Shown here piece by piece: positions 1 to 12,299 of a DNA stretch of 64,000 nt. The stretch is taken from positions 28,476,282-28,540,281 of the forward strand of contig NC_059089.1 of NCBI RefSeq assembly GCF_020497125.1. Reading direction: 5' to 3'. How positions within the stretch are numbered: position 1 is the first letter of the stretch; each line of letters starts with the position of its first letter. The stretch comes from Mauremys mutica. Its lineage: Eukaryota; Chordata; Testudines; Geoemydidae. A program made the position numbers and the translations under genes. Under the pieces are notes generated by a model. It worked only from the letters and a program-made list of their open reading frames with translations. It was not told where the DNA came from and did no database searches.

Positions 1-239
1 TACTAGCTACCTCAACCAGCAATCAAACAGAAATTTCCAAAAGTGGACAATAGTAGCTACAAATCTGGAAGATACACGTAAATTAATTTACATCATCACC
101 AAAAATATCTGATTATATCCATTAGTTTTTACCTAGTAAGCCTAGGTTGATAATTATGCTAAAGAAGTAACATCAAAGTAACAAAACAATATTTTACACA
201 ATTCATCATTACCATAACTGGTCAAGATAAAGGCTCACT
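1..239. other. Unannotated AT-rich sequence
   Basis: No reading frame, repeat family or structure could be supported here. Confidence 0.5.
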
Positions 240-675
240 GTTTTATATAGCTGACTGGAAAACAAAATTTTCATTTCATTTTCATTCGGACATTTGAAAA
301 TTTGTTTTAGTTCCAAATCAGAACAAAAGGAACAAAATTCTCGTGGAACAAAAATTCTGAAAAAATGTGATTCAGAGACAATGAAATGTTTGATGTTGAT
401 AATGTCAAGCCATTTAATTTCAATACAGTAAAATGTTTTGTTTTGATTTTCTCACTTTGATTCACTTAATTTTGAGTGTTAATATAAAATAAATTCAACA
501 TTGTCAAACAAAACATTTACTTTATCAAAACAAAGAGAATAAAAATGATTCATTTCAACTTTCCCATTGAAAATTATGTTGAAATCAACATATTGCCATG
601 AAATGCTTCAATTTCAATGAAACTTCATTTTCTTATGAAAAAAAAATTGTTGACTTTTTTTTGACTAGCTCCAAG
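240..675 (-). repeat. AT-rich dispersed repeat (GAGCTGGTCAAA family)
   Basis: The segment is a long run of TTTCATTTT, AAAATTTT and GAAACATTT-like words. It ends at the motif TTGACTAGCTC, the reverse complement of the GAGCTGGTCAAA start seen at 43626 and 59206. I read it as a minus-strand copy of the same AT-rich family. No coding potential or terminal duplication is visible and the boundaries are approximate. Confidence 0.5.
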
Positions 676-1063
676 GATTGATGAGCAAAGATAGAGTCAT
701 TTTGTTTTTGCAAGAAAGCTTCATCGCTTCTATTGAGTTGACTCCGTTAAACTGGGGAATATCAGTACTATATTTCCGCCAAAATACCTTATATGTTGCT
801 GAATTACAGCAAATTACTGGTATATTTAACTCCTGATGATGATGTAATTATTACACAGAAATGATGGCCCCTAAAAATAAAATGTACAAAAATATATTGT
901 ATAAGTTATATAACCACCTGACAGGCTAATCAGCATTTTCGTCACCCCCTTTTCCCAATGCCATGGTTGGCAGGGCTGAGGTTGTGAGCAGATTCCATCC
1001 ATATTTTGAGCTATTTGAGCCCTTTGGGGGGATGAGGGGCGTTTACACACCATAATATACTCC
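676..1063. other. Unannotated; possible decayed 3' end of the adjacent LINE
   Basis: Nothing firm. A 60-codon minus-strand frame (871-1053) lies just downstream of the LINE at 1064-1872 and may be its decayed C-terminus, but I see no diagnostic residues. Confidence 0.3.
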
Positions 1064-1872
1064 TTAGATGTCCATAGCCTCTTTCACCATGCACTCCATA
1101 GCAAACAGTTCTAGGAAACTGGTATGGGTCATTCTAGCAACCTGGCCAACTCACTACTGTTGGTGCCTTTTGATGACTGCAGTCACACACTCCACTTTAA
1201 GTCTTCTGTGGAAGTCTTCATTTCTTAGTCTAGCTAGCCTTGTCATGCCTAGGACACAGCACAGGCACCTCAGTTCAGATGTTTGCAGCTTTTGCTCTGG
1301 GTGCTTTGTCAGTACCCTTGTTTCACAACCACAAAGTCATGTGGGTACATTGCGCCAAATTAAGCACTGTATATAATCACATTTTAGTTGTAATGGACAC
1401 AGATTTAAGGTTCCAAATATTCTGTTGGCAATATCTATCCTCTTCTCAATGTCATCTTCATACTGGTTGTCATATGTAATGAAGGAACCCAAGTAACAGA
1501 AACGAGCAACTTGTTTGATGTCTACACTGTTAATGACTAGTTTAGCCTGTTTCTTGAGTTTTGATGTTACCATTAATTTCATCTTTTGTTCACTCACTTT
1601 TAATACCCATTCTCTGACTGCTGTGTAGAGGTTAGTTGCTGCTGCTTGGTTGTATTCCTCTGTAGCATTATCATTTTCAAGGTGATTGATAATGTGCCCT
1701 GCTATCCTGCAGACTCCATCAATGATACTAGTTTTACAAGTATAGAGCCAAGATGTTTTTTAAGTATAGAGCGAAAATTATTGGACTGAATATGTATCCC
1801 TGTTTGACTCCCCGGTGAGCTGACAGAGTGGTTAATGGCACCTCCAAATCTTGTGTATGTATTTTTAGGATG
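1064..1872 (-). pseudogene. Broken non-LTR retrotransposon reverse transcriptase
   Basis: Minus-strand translation in several frames gives, in order, a RT block RGVKQGYIFSPIIFALYL (about 1870-1745), a C-terminal RT/connection block VARFCYLGSFITYDN...IEKRIDIANRIF (1337-1597), then CETRVLTKHPEQKLQTSELRC and a LARLRNEDF-type block (about 1100-1335). This order matches LINE-encoded endonuclease/reverse transcriptases of the RTE/jockey type. The FADD catalytic block is not found between the first two pieces, where sequence appears deleted, and frameshifts and stops separate the blocks. This is a dead copy. The clade is not determined and it is not the CR1 family seen elsewhere in the window. Confidence 0.7.
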
Positions 1873-2787
1873 GCCACATCAGCTACATGTTAACTATATT
1901 CAGGGTAAGAGAGAAATCCTTTCATATGCTGTCCCTGAGACCTTGCAGGGAGCTAAACTCTGCAGCAACTTTCTAAGAACTAGTCTCTGAGCTACATGGC
2001 AGGATGGATCTGAAAGGTCATTTACAGTCACCACAGTGCGGGGGGAAATTAGTTCTAGAAAAGCTGCCAAAGGGTAGAGCTGCTGGTTCCAATCAGTTAG
2101 AAAGGGAGGAACAATGCTGAATGAATGAAAAGGATCTTTCCTTTGAAGGAAGTTCACATTTAATGGGCAGATGGAGTGTAAGAGAAAAAATAAACATGGG
2201 TTAAACATGGAATAATATTTTATCTGCCTGCGTTTGGAATGGCCATGACTTTTAAGTTTAAGCATAAGCACAGTCTTAAATAACTGAAAATTGATCAGTT
2301 TTTGCATCTGAGAATCAGGGTACGTGTCTCACTACGTTAGGGGATTTTCTTCTATTCCTTTCTCAGATGGGTTATTGCTGGTAATAGCACAGAAAGTAAC
2401 ATGACTCTAATACCTGCAATCTCCCAGCCATGTGCCTGCTCACACATGAAGAGTAGTGCCAGGCAGGGTTGGTCATTATCTATCCTTACTGAAGAGGAGA
2501 CAGAGTTGACTAGCACAGCCATATCCTTGTCAGATTCAGGGAACTTCCAGGCAAACTCTCCAGCTTGACTGATAGCAGCAGGGCTGACAAGATTCTGTCT
2601 TTGCGTAGGGCAGAGAACAGCTGATTATAAATGTAGAAAATATGGAATAATCACTATAATAAAAATGGGCCAATCCAACTTACTTAGGGTAAAATATACA
2701 CAGTGTCTACATGGTGGGAAGTCAGTTTCTGTGTAAGGCACATTTAAAAACTGTCCCAAGTGCTCCACTCATGGGATAGCCAAGAAA
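1873..2787. other. Unique sequence, no feature seen
   Basis: A 135-codon minus-strand frame (1900-2307) has no recognisable domain and no convincing splice sites, and I do not call it. Confidence 0.4.
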
Positions 2788-3143
2788 TCAGCATGGCCTA
2801 GGATACTCAGCATCTTCTGGGAAACAAATGTGGTGCAAGGACAAGCCAGAAACTTTGGGCAAAGGGCAGTGCAGATTCAGACTGACAGAGTTCACTACAT
2901 CCATACAGGGAGGAAAACGCTCAACTTTTTTTTCAGATGCACAAGTTACACTCTCTGCGCCAGGAAGTTTAACCTGCGGACTGGCACTGACATGGCAGAT
3001 AACCCGTGCACACACGGATCTTGGCAGCATTTCAGGAGTACGATTTTCACAAGGATTAACTGTTCTGGAACAATTTCTCCAATGTACTAGGTACAAATAT
3101 TCTTTTCTTCTCAATCAGACATGCAAGTCTTCTTGTTCGGCCT
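2788..3143 (-). other. Opposed open frames of unknown meaning
   Basis: Both strands are open for more than 100 codons over much of this stretch (minus 2788-3114, plus 2828-3175). The sequence is not an obvious repeat. Neither product is recognisable. The minus frame directly follows the candidate exon at 3144-3323. A decayed processed gene is possible, as is chance. Confidence 0.2.
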
Positions 3144-3323
3144 CTACTTTCTTGTACAAACACTGTGGCCAGTGAAAGGAAAATCCCACTCTTCAGTTAT
3201 GTTTAGCTTCCCTAGCGACCTCTCAGTTGGTTTCCAAGGGTGCTGATGGAATGCAGGGTCACACACCACACTTGTTCCCCTCAAAGACTCCAGTACTGAC
3301 AGCTCTTCAGCTTCGGCAGCCAT
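3144..3323 (-). CDS. Candidate first coding exon, unrecognised
   Basis: An open minus-strand frame starts at an ATG in good Kozak context (GACATGG, ATG at 3321-3323) and reads MAAEAEELSVLESLRG... It contains a middle block HQHPWKPTER and an end block EEWDFPFTGHSVCTRK before a stop at the low-coordinate end. The composition (acidic, mixed hydrophobic, few low-complexity runs) looks more protein-like than most frames in this window. A weak donor-like AAAGTAGAG overlaps the stop. I do not recognise the family. A chance frame or a decayed gene is equally possible. Confidence 0.2.
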   Translation of the reverse strand: MAAEAEELSVLESLRGTSVVCDPAFHQHPWKPTERSLGKLNITEEWDFPFTGHSVCTRK

Positions 3324-3344
3324 GTCTTTGGGGCAGAAGTTCAC

Positions 3345-3918
3345 TTTCCTCCTCTATACCGTGGAAGGATCCAGCATGAGTCTTTTACTGTATTGCCCAG
3401 GGGCAAGAGGTACATACATTTGTATCTGGCTGCTGAGGGCCAGACACTGACATTTGGAGAGTGCTCCATCCAGTAGCTAGCGGCTAGCCAGCTGAGCTAG
3501 AGCCAGGCACTACTGAGAGAGGCAGGCTAACGGGACCCAGGCAAATTGCTGCCCTCATGGTGTATTTTAGCCTGTCTCTCATTAAAATCTTCTTCAGTGT
3601 GGTTACTTGTGGCATCTCCCATTTCTATTAAGTACAGGGTCTCTCTCTCTCTCTCTCCAGTCCCATTCCATGTGCTCCCCACCTTCACTGCTGATAGCAG
3701 CTAATACCAAATGCAGAGAGGTGGAAATTCTTTTAGGTTTTTAGAAGCGGCAGAAGCAGGAGCATCAACAGGAAAATCTGCGACATTTCTGACTCTTTGG
3801 CCTTCTCTGAGGTATGCTAATGGCAGTTTACATGCTTAGCCCCCAGGAAAAGCATTCAGCTGCTGCTTACAGCACTCCTGTAACTTTCTGCATTCAAACA
3901 AATGGCAGTGGATGGGGT
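3345..3918. other. Unique sequence with a CT microsatellite
   Basis: No gene seen. A short (CT)n tract lies at 3640-3658. Confidence 0.5.
3640..3658. repeat. (CT)n microsatellite
   Basis: About nine uninterrupted CT dinucleotides. Confidence 0.9.
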
Positions 3919-4055
3919 GGAGAGGATAGGACCAGACAGCAAGTGTGAAAAATCGGGACAGGGGGTGGGGGGTAATAGGCGCCTATATAAGAAAAAGGCC
4001 CAAATATCGGGACTATCCATACAAAATCAGGACATCTGGTCACCCTAGGAGAGGA
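3919..4055. mobile_element. Short hAT-like non-autonomous element
   Basis: An imperfectly palindromic 121-bp core (3927-4047) starts TAGGACCAGA and ends TCTGGTCACCCTA. These terminal repeats match once a few lost bases at the left end are allowed for. The core is flanked by an exact 8-bp duplication GGAGAGGA (3919-3926 and 4048-4055), as hAT transposases produce. The interior carries paired AATCGGGACA and TATCGGGACT segments. No coding capacity. Confidence 0.8.
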
Positions 4056-4180
4056 GGCCTAATGATTCAGCTTGTGGGTGTCTCTAAATCCTGACCCTTT
4101 GGGGCAGGGTCATATGAGCTTCAAAGTCCTGAAAAGCTGGCTTTGCCCAGAAAGGTGCCTTAACCTGCTCAATTAACAGG

Positions 4181-5435
4181 AACATAGGAATCGCCAGACT
4201 GGATTGGAACCAGGGTCCAACTAGTACAGTGTCCTGTCTCCAACTGGGGCCAGCACCAACTGCTTCTGAGGCAAGTGCAAGAAATCTTATAACTGAGAAT
4301 GATGAAAGAATCTATCCATAGGGGAAGGTTCTTCCTAATCCCATCAGTTAGGGACTGGTTTATGCCCTGAAGCCTGAGGGTTTAGATCTCTTTTTTTTCA
4401 TCCTATCTAATGAAACAGGATGTTCTTGATTCGCATATAAAATTGTATCCTTCTTTGAACTCGGCTAAACTCTGCCTCAGTGATGTCTTGTTGCAGGAAG
4501 TCTCACTGGGTTCATTATGGGTTGTATACAAATTGTCAGATTTAAATTTATCTTTCAATTGCACTGAATGTCCCCTTCATCTTCTATTGTGGGAAAAAAT
4601 AAATAGGAGTGGCTGAGTGACCTTCTCTATCCATTCATTATTTTATATGCCTCTACCATGGCCCTCAGTACTTGTCGCCTCTCTAACCAGTCCCAGTCTT
4701 TTCAATCTCTCCGCATAAGGAAGTATTTCAAAGCATTTATTTTCAACAGCCACCCCTGCAGCCCTCCCATTTCCACAATATCTTCCTTGAGATGGGGTGT
4801 CCAGAATGGAACATGGTGTTTGAGGGGCATAAGCACCCCATTGCTTTCTATAATTGCATAACAATAATTTCAGTTTTACTTCTCCATATTCTTTATGCAT
4901 CTTAACATCGAGTTTTGTTTTTGACTGTCTCTATGCATTGAACAGAGATTTTAATTGAGCTGTATAAAGTGATGCCCTGATCTTTTCCCATAAGGATAAC
5001 ATTTAATTTAGAGTCCAGTAAGGTGTCTGAGTAGGCATGAATGAGACATCCCCTCCAGTGTCCATTACTTTGCATGTGTCAACTATGAATTCCACCTGCC
5101 ACTGTGCTACCCATTCACCAGGCTTGGTTAGGGTCCCTCTGGAGCACCTCACAGTTTCTTTAGTCATAACTGACCTACAATTTTTTGTATCTTCTGCAAA
5201 TTTGGTCATTTGATCCCCTATTCCAGATGATTAATGAATACACTAAACACCAATCCTAGCACAAAACCATGTGGCATTTTTACCATGATGAAAATCAACA
5301 ATTTGTTCTTATTCTGTTTTCTGTTTCTTGCCCAATTTCTGAGTCATGACAACACATTGCTTCTTAACCCATGATTACTTAGATTACTTAATAGCTTCTT
5401 GTGTGTGACATTGATAAAGGCTTGGGATGGTCAGA
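4181..5435 (-). mobile_element. Old CR1 LINE fragment (3' half, antisense)
   Basis: Read on the minus strand this is a diverged CR1 3' half. The 3' UTR lies at about 4181-4390, with the characteristic 'cctgtc...ggtcca' block. The C-terminal reverse-transcriptase region follows up to about 5435, including antisense versions of the 'rolled into one fragment' landmarks cagtctttt...ctctccgcataagg, gagatggggtgtccagaatgg and ttgataaaggcttgg. Many stops and indels make it non-functional. It is clearly older than the CR1 copies at 25362 and 41502. Confidence 0.8.
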
Positions 5436-5569
5436 ATAAAGATGAACACGTGGATAATTGATCTACTATTTTGCTGAAACAGTTAAATGGTTTTAGTGGT
5501 GTAAAGTGGCACAATTTTCCTTTGTACCTTAACATATCAGTTTAATCTAGTGGTTTTATAACTCTGCCT

Positions 5570-6086
5570 TTAACAATATTTACTTTGGAAAGAAGAAGAG
5601 CAAGAAGGGCCATGATAAAAATATATAGAAAAATGAATGGTCTGGGGAAGGTAGATCAAGAACGTCTGTTCTCCCTGTCTCTTAACACAAGAACAGGGAC
5701 CACTCAATTGAACAGAAAAGTGGCAAACTGAAAACTGATAAAAGAAAATACATTTTCTTAAAACATGTAATTAGACAGTGGAACTCATTGCCACATGATG
5801 TGGTTGACATTTTCATGGATGACAAGAATATCCAGACTTATAATAGTTAATGCTAATGAAGAAATTGAGATGGAGATAACCCCTAATAGTTAAGAGATTG
5901 GTTTAAACTCCAAAGTAGGATGTTTTAAGACGAGACATTCATGGAGACAGAATATCAGACATCTTATACTGCAGGGTTTCTTATACCCTCCCATGTTGCA
6001 TCTGGTGCTGACAACCATAGGATACAGGATACTGGACTAGATGGACCTCAGGGCTGATCCAGTCTTGCAGTCCCTAAATTCCTATA
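5570..6086 (+). mobile_element. CR1 LINE 3' end (degraded)
   Basis: A plus-strand CR1 3' end. It holds the C-terminal block around ggtagatcaagaacgtctgt, actgataaaagaaaatac and gtggaactcattgccac. The 3' UTR block caggatactggactagatgg follows, with an end near attcctataa. The reading frame is broken. Confidence 0.8.
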
Positions 6087-8394
6087 ATTTCAGCCAATTG
6101 ACCTTCTCTGGAAGGGAGGCTCAGTGGCCTGCAATTCCCTGGCACACACATAGCACTGTTTTTGAAGATATGTACAACATTTGCTCATCTCCAGGCCTCT
6201 CATATTATAGCTTTCATCAGCATCCTCCCAGATGTTTGAGCACTGTGGTTCTCATTAGGGAACAGTCCTCACCAGTAAGACAAAGTTCTGTTCCTGCCAA
6301 TGTCATTGTTCTGCTTGCTAGTGCCTCTGAAATACAGCTGCCGACAGCGATGCCTAGGACACTGCTTCCTCAGGCTGGAGCACGTGCAAGAAGTCCACAT
6401 GCTTTGGTTGATACTCAGGCCAGAAAGAGACTGGGCATGTCATAGGAGTGACCATCGAGTTCCAAAGTGCTGAAACTCCACTGCCTCATGCTGCCTTCCC
6501 AGAGGACTAAGCAGACATCATGGAGTAATCAGCAGGTACTTATACCAGTAATTAGATGGTGGTAGCTCTGACTTTGGGCCCAGCCCTCTCCAAGGGGCCC
6601 CTTTGAGACAACAACATGTAACAAAAAGACAGCCCCTGCCCTGATGAGCTCTCAGTCTGACATGCTGTATCATCAGTGGCACAGTCTGTGATGCACTGCT
6701 CCTTGGTGAACAACTCACACTCGAGTTTTCACACGAAGAGCCTGGTTTTTCCAGAGGCATCAGCCTGGTCTCTAATCTGACGCTCAGAAATTGTCACTTG
6801 CAGATGCAAACACATGCATTTCTACATCTGACTCCCTGATTTGGGAGTGAACGTTCAGAGACCAGTTTTGAGTATAGCTCATGATATCTCACAAAGCCAA
6901 ACAACGGGCATGGCTCACATGAGACCTTCCTTGAAGAAGAAACACAAGGGCCCAATCCTGACACTTCATCAGGTGGTGTTCAGTTGGACCATGCATGTGA
7001 ACGGCTGTTACTCTGCGAGTTAAATTCTCTGCTAAGTCTGGGCAGACTAGTGGCATGTAAGTGGTGCACAGGATTTGGGCTGGCCCCTCATGCCAGAGTG
7101 AATAAGAGTGAGGGCCACCGAATCAGGCTCAGAGCATGTTTTCATTTCTAGTACTGCTGACAGATTCATTTACCTGTGAGAGATTGAGCGTCCAAGTATA
7201 AAAGTGTTGTTGTATTTGTTTTCTAATAACGAACCTTAGAAGAATGCTTGACTTGTACAAGGAAACGTGCAGGAGTGAAAAGGTGCAGAGCTCAGCTGCA
7301 GGCTCTGATATAATTATTAGCAATATTAATAGCAAAACCTTCCAATTAAAATAGTTTTCAAATGATTTAATAATTTATGGCTAGATAGCAATTTGTTCTT
7401 TAGCAGCTTGTAATAAAGTATTGTATAAAATCCACTAGCAATAAAGTTATACCATGTTATGCTGCAGACAAGTGTAAATTTTTCCCCCTTCAAAGATTAT
7501 ATGTAGCTTTTAAATACAGGGTTTTTTAAGTTGCTATAAAAAAATCTATAAAACACCATATTATTTAATAAATGATTGTAAAGTTTTTTTTATGTATGTA
7601 ACTTTAATATAGAATGTTACCAAGGCATTAATTACATGTTGTTTTGTGTGATTCAGCTTAGAAGTTAAACAGGATACAGTGTCCGAAAACCACTTGCCAT
7701 GTGGCAAACAAACAAACAGAATACAACATGCAGGTAAAGGGCTCAGCCAAAAGAATGCTTTGAGTCTAAAAATATTATGTTCCTTTTAATCAGCAAAATG
7801 AAGCTTTGAAATGTGGCACTTAATTCTGGTCACAATGAAACCCAACTTGGATTTTTGTTTGTGCAGAGAAAATATTTTCCTTTCTTCTAATATTTCCATG
7901 GGCAAACTTTTCCCCCCCTAGACTTTGGTGAAACCTGGAATAGTTTTCAATGACGTCTTAGTTATTTGTGAATTTAATGGCAGACCAGGGAGTGCTGTAC
8001 ACTAGTCAGAGAGAGAAAATGAGAGAGAGAGGCAAAGAGGATTGCTTTTTAAAAAAATCAATTGTTGTGGATATCAGTGTGAATACAAATTAAAACAACA
8101 AAAAGAGCAAAGTAGTCCAAAAATTAAAGCAAAGACAGTTGTCACAGAGGGATAGAAAACATAATGTAATGCCCTAGGGAAGTGACTACAAATAAATTCT
8201 CAGGCACTTGGAAAGCTAGTGCAGGGAAGAGTTGGCCTTATTCTTAGCTCTTCTCATTGTTGGTTCCCTGTCTGAAAAATCAGTAAAGGACCAAGTGACC
8301 AGGTGTTGGGCATATGAGTCTAAGACATCCCAGAGTTTTGCAGACACTCCATTCACTCGGAGAATGCAGGAGTAAATATCTCTGGCTACTGTGT
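6087..8394. other. Unique sequence, no gene seen
   Basis: Mostly unique. The 7290-7680 stretch is very AT-rich and repeat-free. A short (GA)n-rich patch sits near 8010-8040. The short open frames here have no recognisable product. Confidence 0.5.
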
Positions 8395-8670
8395 CTACCA
8401 CTCAGGGGCGGCTCCAGGCACCAGCACGCCAAGCGCGTGCTTGGGGCGGCAAGCCACGGGGGGCGCTCTGCCGGCGCCACGAGGGCAGCAGCCAGGCTGC
8501 CTTTGGCCGCATGCCTGTGGAGGGTCTGCTGGTCCCGTGGCTTTGGCGGACCTCCCGCAGGCTGCCGTCGAATCCGTGGGACCGGGGACCTCCCGCAGGC
8601 AAGCCGCCGAAGGCAGCCTGCCTGCCGTGCTTGGGGCGGCAAAATACCTAGAGCCGCCCCTGCTACCACT
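8395..8670. mobile_element. GC-rich hAT-like element (260 bp)
   Basis: The element spans 8403-8662. Its termini are near-perfect inverted repeats, CAGGGGCGGCTC at the left and GAGCCGCCCCTG at the right, flanked by an exact 8-bp TSD CTACCACT (8395-8402, 8663-8670). The interior is GC-rich with a subterminal TGCTTGGGGCGGCAA repeated near both ends. It is non-coding: the overlapping frames of 66-205 codons on both strands result from GC-rich composition. Its ends match, inverted, those of the 1.1-kb element at 31381. Confidence 0.9.
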
Positions 8671-10603
8671 AACTGTAATGCACCACAACAGGAGTATCTG
8701 GTGAAGCAGTGGGCTCCAAGAGTTCATCCCCTCCTGGGAAATAAAGAGAGAAGCTATTTTCTGAGCAGTGCAGTTTGTCCATCTGAACCTGGGGCAGACC
8801 TGCTTCACCCTGCTCTTGCTCCTGCAGCAGGCCAGGACGAAATCACCCAGACTCTGAATCTCCTGCACTGGAGCGGTTTGTGCTGTCCCAGCACATGGGT
8901 TTCCGTGGTTTGTGAATACAATTCAGTGTGACAAAGAGCTTCCAGTGGCCTCAGCCCAGCCATGTGTAATAGACTCTCCCCCTGGGCAGACAAAGATCTC
9001 ACATCCAAAATGTTTCTCCTCCTGGTTCCCTTTTTGTCAATATGTGTCTGTCTCTCTAACCAGGCCAGAATGTTCCCTCTTCGCACCTCTGAGCAATGCA
9101 AACAGGAGAGCACAAAGGGGGGAAAAGACCCTCAATGGAGAAGAAGAGACTACATACAAATCCAAATTACAGCCCCAACAGCCTGAAACATAACAAACAT
9201 TATTTTTCTATTCTCCAGGATGCACCAGCTGAGCCCAGCTGAGCGGCATGGGGCGGGGGGGGGGGATCAGCTGTGGGCCTGATCCCATCTGCATCAAACC
9301 ATCTTTGTTACATGCAACAAAGAGAAGAAGAAAGGACTTTTGTCCTTCATTGCAAGACCAAGCAACCTGCATCTGACTGGCCGGGGCAACAATTAACCGG
9401 ATGGGATTCATCTGTTGTTTGGCACTTGAGATCACGCCGCAGCAGTCACTCCACAGTGTTGAAATAATGGGCGGTGCCTTGTTTTTGTTATGACTCAGTC
9501 TCGCTTTGGCTTTGTCTGTGCCAGACCTCACAGCCGAGAAGAGCAGGCTGGCAGGGTTAGATCTTGCTGAGAGATGGCTACGGAATAAAGATAGAGAAAG
9601 GGTGTGAAAAAAATTGCAGTGACAGGCCGGAGTGGGGACTGAGGTCTCTTTCCAGGGCACTTGGAAAATACAAAGAGCCTGGGGACTCTGCACTGGGCAC
9701 TTACCAGCACCTTTCTGAGACTCCCATGCCCACTGTAGAAATCCCCTTCCTGCAAATCAACCACAGAGGCCTTCTATGCTAAGTTTCGGCTTGGAGCGAG
9801 GTTTATGGCTGAGCTTTCTCACTCTGAAAACAGAGCATAACATTAGAATAGAAATACAAAAGCCTTAACCGTAGCCATGTGAACATTGTGCCACAAGAGC
9901 AAAAACTTCCTACCCATACAGCAGGGGAAGAATGCATGCCATTCAGGATTTCAAAGGCTCCTGTCGGAGTGAGGCATGCTACCGTACACCCTTTCCTGAT
10001 GCTAATCCTATTCTGCTGGAGATCAAGTCATTTTTGTGTGAGTATTTTTCCTTGGCTACAGAAAAAAGATACTTAACCACAACAAACCCATTGCCAGCAT
10101 ATGTCAATCTTAGCTACTTGGGTCTATATTATATGCGCCAGCTACCAATTTCTGACAGTCATTTACTTTTTACTGCAGAGGTACCTCACACATTGACATA
10201 GACCTCTTGGCAATCAGGGCTTCTTGGCATTCTTTTGGAAGCAAGCATATGCAGTACTCCAAGACATGAAAGCAACTTAATTAGATTTAGAGCTAGAAGG
10301 CACTTACAGTTCCTTGTTAAATCTTCTCTTGCAACACTTGCTTGGGAGTGCAAAGAAATTCTCCTTCCAAAGGAATTATTTTGTTAGCTTGGAGAGGAGG
10401 CAAATGCAATATGTAGGAATTAAGCTTATTTGGTTACTCCAAAAAACCCAACAACACCCAAGTATCTGATCATTCTAACTCTGTGAAACACATGACATGA
10501 GGAGTGGAGACAAATCCTTCATGTTAAGGCGGAATGGAAAGGAAGGCAGCTTGTGTTTTTAGTTAGTAAAAACCTGAAATATGCTTTTTGCTTTGAACCC
10601 AAA
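8671..10603. other. Unique sequence, no gene seen
   Basis: No repeat family or exon can be supported. A G-run lies near 9252-9266, and a consensus AP-1-type TGACTCA sits at 9491-9497 in repeat-free sequence. The 161-codon minus-strand frame (9208-9693) is unrecognised. Confidence 0.4.
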
Positions 10604-11131
10604 CCTGCAGGCAGGGCCGGTGCAACCACTAGGTTAACAAGGTGGCTGCCTAGGGCGCCTACTGGTTGAGGGCGCCTAAAAGCCCCCTCAGGCGAGGAGG
10701 TGGAGTGGAAGAGAGCTGGCATGGGAGGGCCACCTGCAGTAATGGGGGGATGGGGGGCGCACAGGGGAACCGTTCCCTGCCCCAGATCACCTCCACTCTG
10801 CCTCCTCCGCTGAGCACACAGCCCCCGCTCTAATCCTCCTCCAATCGGCACCGCAAGCGAGGAGGCAGAGGTGAGCTGGGGCGGGCTCAGCTGCCATAGG
10901 GGGGGCTCCCCGGGTGGGCGGGGTTAGCTGCAGAGGGGGGGTAGCTGCTGCGGGGAGGAGGCCTCCCTGGGCCGGGGGGGTGGCGGGCAGGGTTAGCTGC
11001 TGCAGTGGGCGGGTTTAGCTGCCGCGGGGGGGGGGGGGGGGAGTTGGGGTCAGGGTTAGCTGGGGAGGGTGGTGCAAAGTGGAAGTTTCGCCTAGGGCAT
11101 GAAACGTCCCTGCACCGGCCTTGCCTGCAGG
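10604..11131. mobile_element. hAT-like element with G-rich internal repeats
   Basis: A 512-bp element (10612-11123) starts CAGGGCCGGTGCA and ends TGCACCGGCCTTG (inverted repeat with one mismatch). It is flanked by an exact 8-bp TSD CCTGCAGG (10604-10611, 11124-11131). Subterminal GCCTAGGGCG / CGCCTAGGGC segments are also inverted. The interior (about 10870-11060) repeats a GGGTTAGCTGC-type unit with G-tracts, including 16 consecutive Gs at 11026-11041. No transposase is present. Confidence 0.9.
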
Positions 11132-11217
11132 TGTTTCACAAACAGTGGGAAGGAGCAATTGCAGTTATGTCATTTCATGTAGTGCTAGTGAAAATGACAC
11201 ATTTAGTAGCGCTGAGA

Positions 11218-11335
11218 TTCCTGTTTATTATTGTTACTATTTATTATTTCTATTGTGGTAGCACCTGTGGGCCCTAGACAGGGATCAGAGCGCTAAAGAC
11301 TGTATCCACCGCAGAGACCCACCATCTAGGATTTA
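11218..11335 (-). repeat. L2/CORE-SINE-type 3' tail
   Basis: The sequence runs ttattatt...gtggtagcacctgtgggccct...agggatcagagcgct. It matches, as reverse complement, the tail seen at 35405 and 58950 (agctctctggggcaggcac ... gcgcctagcac). This ancient dispersed tail is common in amniotes. The family assignment is approximate. Confidence 0.5.
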
Positions 11336-12299
11336 GACTGCACCACAGGAAATGGAGACACATGGACAAGGACAAGGTAACAGCAGGAAGTCACTGGCCT
11401 GCAATCACAAGTGGCTACCAGCTAATCAGTATTTATTGCCCAAGTGAACACAACATGGAGACTTCTCCCCACTTCAACATGAAAAGGGAGTTCAGTGCCC
11501 TGGGTCTCTCTGCTGGGCTAGCCAGTTACAGGGGTCATGCTGCTCTTGTGACATATAGCTAGCTGCAAAGAAACAGACTGAACCCCCCAACTCATTTCAA
11601 GTTTGCCAACCAGCCAGCACTTGGTATGAGTTTGTGGTCATTATCCACCTGACTTAGAACTGGGGACCCAGAGGTGAGAGGGGCTATAACAATTACTAGT
11701 TCCTGTCTGCTCCACATTCCATTCCATGCATGGCTCAGCGCTGAGGCAGGACTTCAGTCCTTGCTAGTGCTTCTAGCCCCAACCTAATACTCAGTAATTA
11801 ACTTTCAAATTTAAGGCTCTTGGCTTACTGAAAAATCTTTTCAAAAATACTAAACTGATACAAGACTCTACATGAAAGACCTCCAAAATTGCATCCCTTC
11901 TAGCAGAAATATATTTTACTCTGATATGCTATTGCTATAAATAGCAAATTTTCACTCTTGCAATGTCAGTTGATTTGCATGGAAAAGTCAAGAGAAGCAG
12001 AAAAGGAGAGTAAGTTAATGTAGCTAAAGGAGCCACAGGCACTAAGGAGGGACTTTGCAAGGTGCAAAAGAAAAGAGCAATACTAGTAGTAGGCTTGCCG
12101 TAGATGATGAATATGGTATCAAGGATGGTTCTAAAGTAAACGAGTTACTGAAGCGCAGTTCAAATTAGTCTTTAACATTCAAATAAACAAAAATAGTGAA
12201 AAAAACCAGATACGATCACAAAGTAACAAAACCTTGTATAATAAATATAATACTTTGCAAACAAAGAGTGTTTGTCACTCATAATGATTTTCACCCATG
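11336..12299. other. Unique sequence, no feature seen
   Basis: Nothing beyond short chance frames. Confidence 0.5.

Noticed and set aside
8280..8931. Several overlapping frames up to 205 codons on both strands
   Set aside because: They coincide with the GC-rich hAT-like element 8403-8662 and its flanks, and stop codons are rare there by composition.
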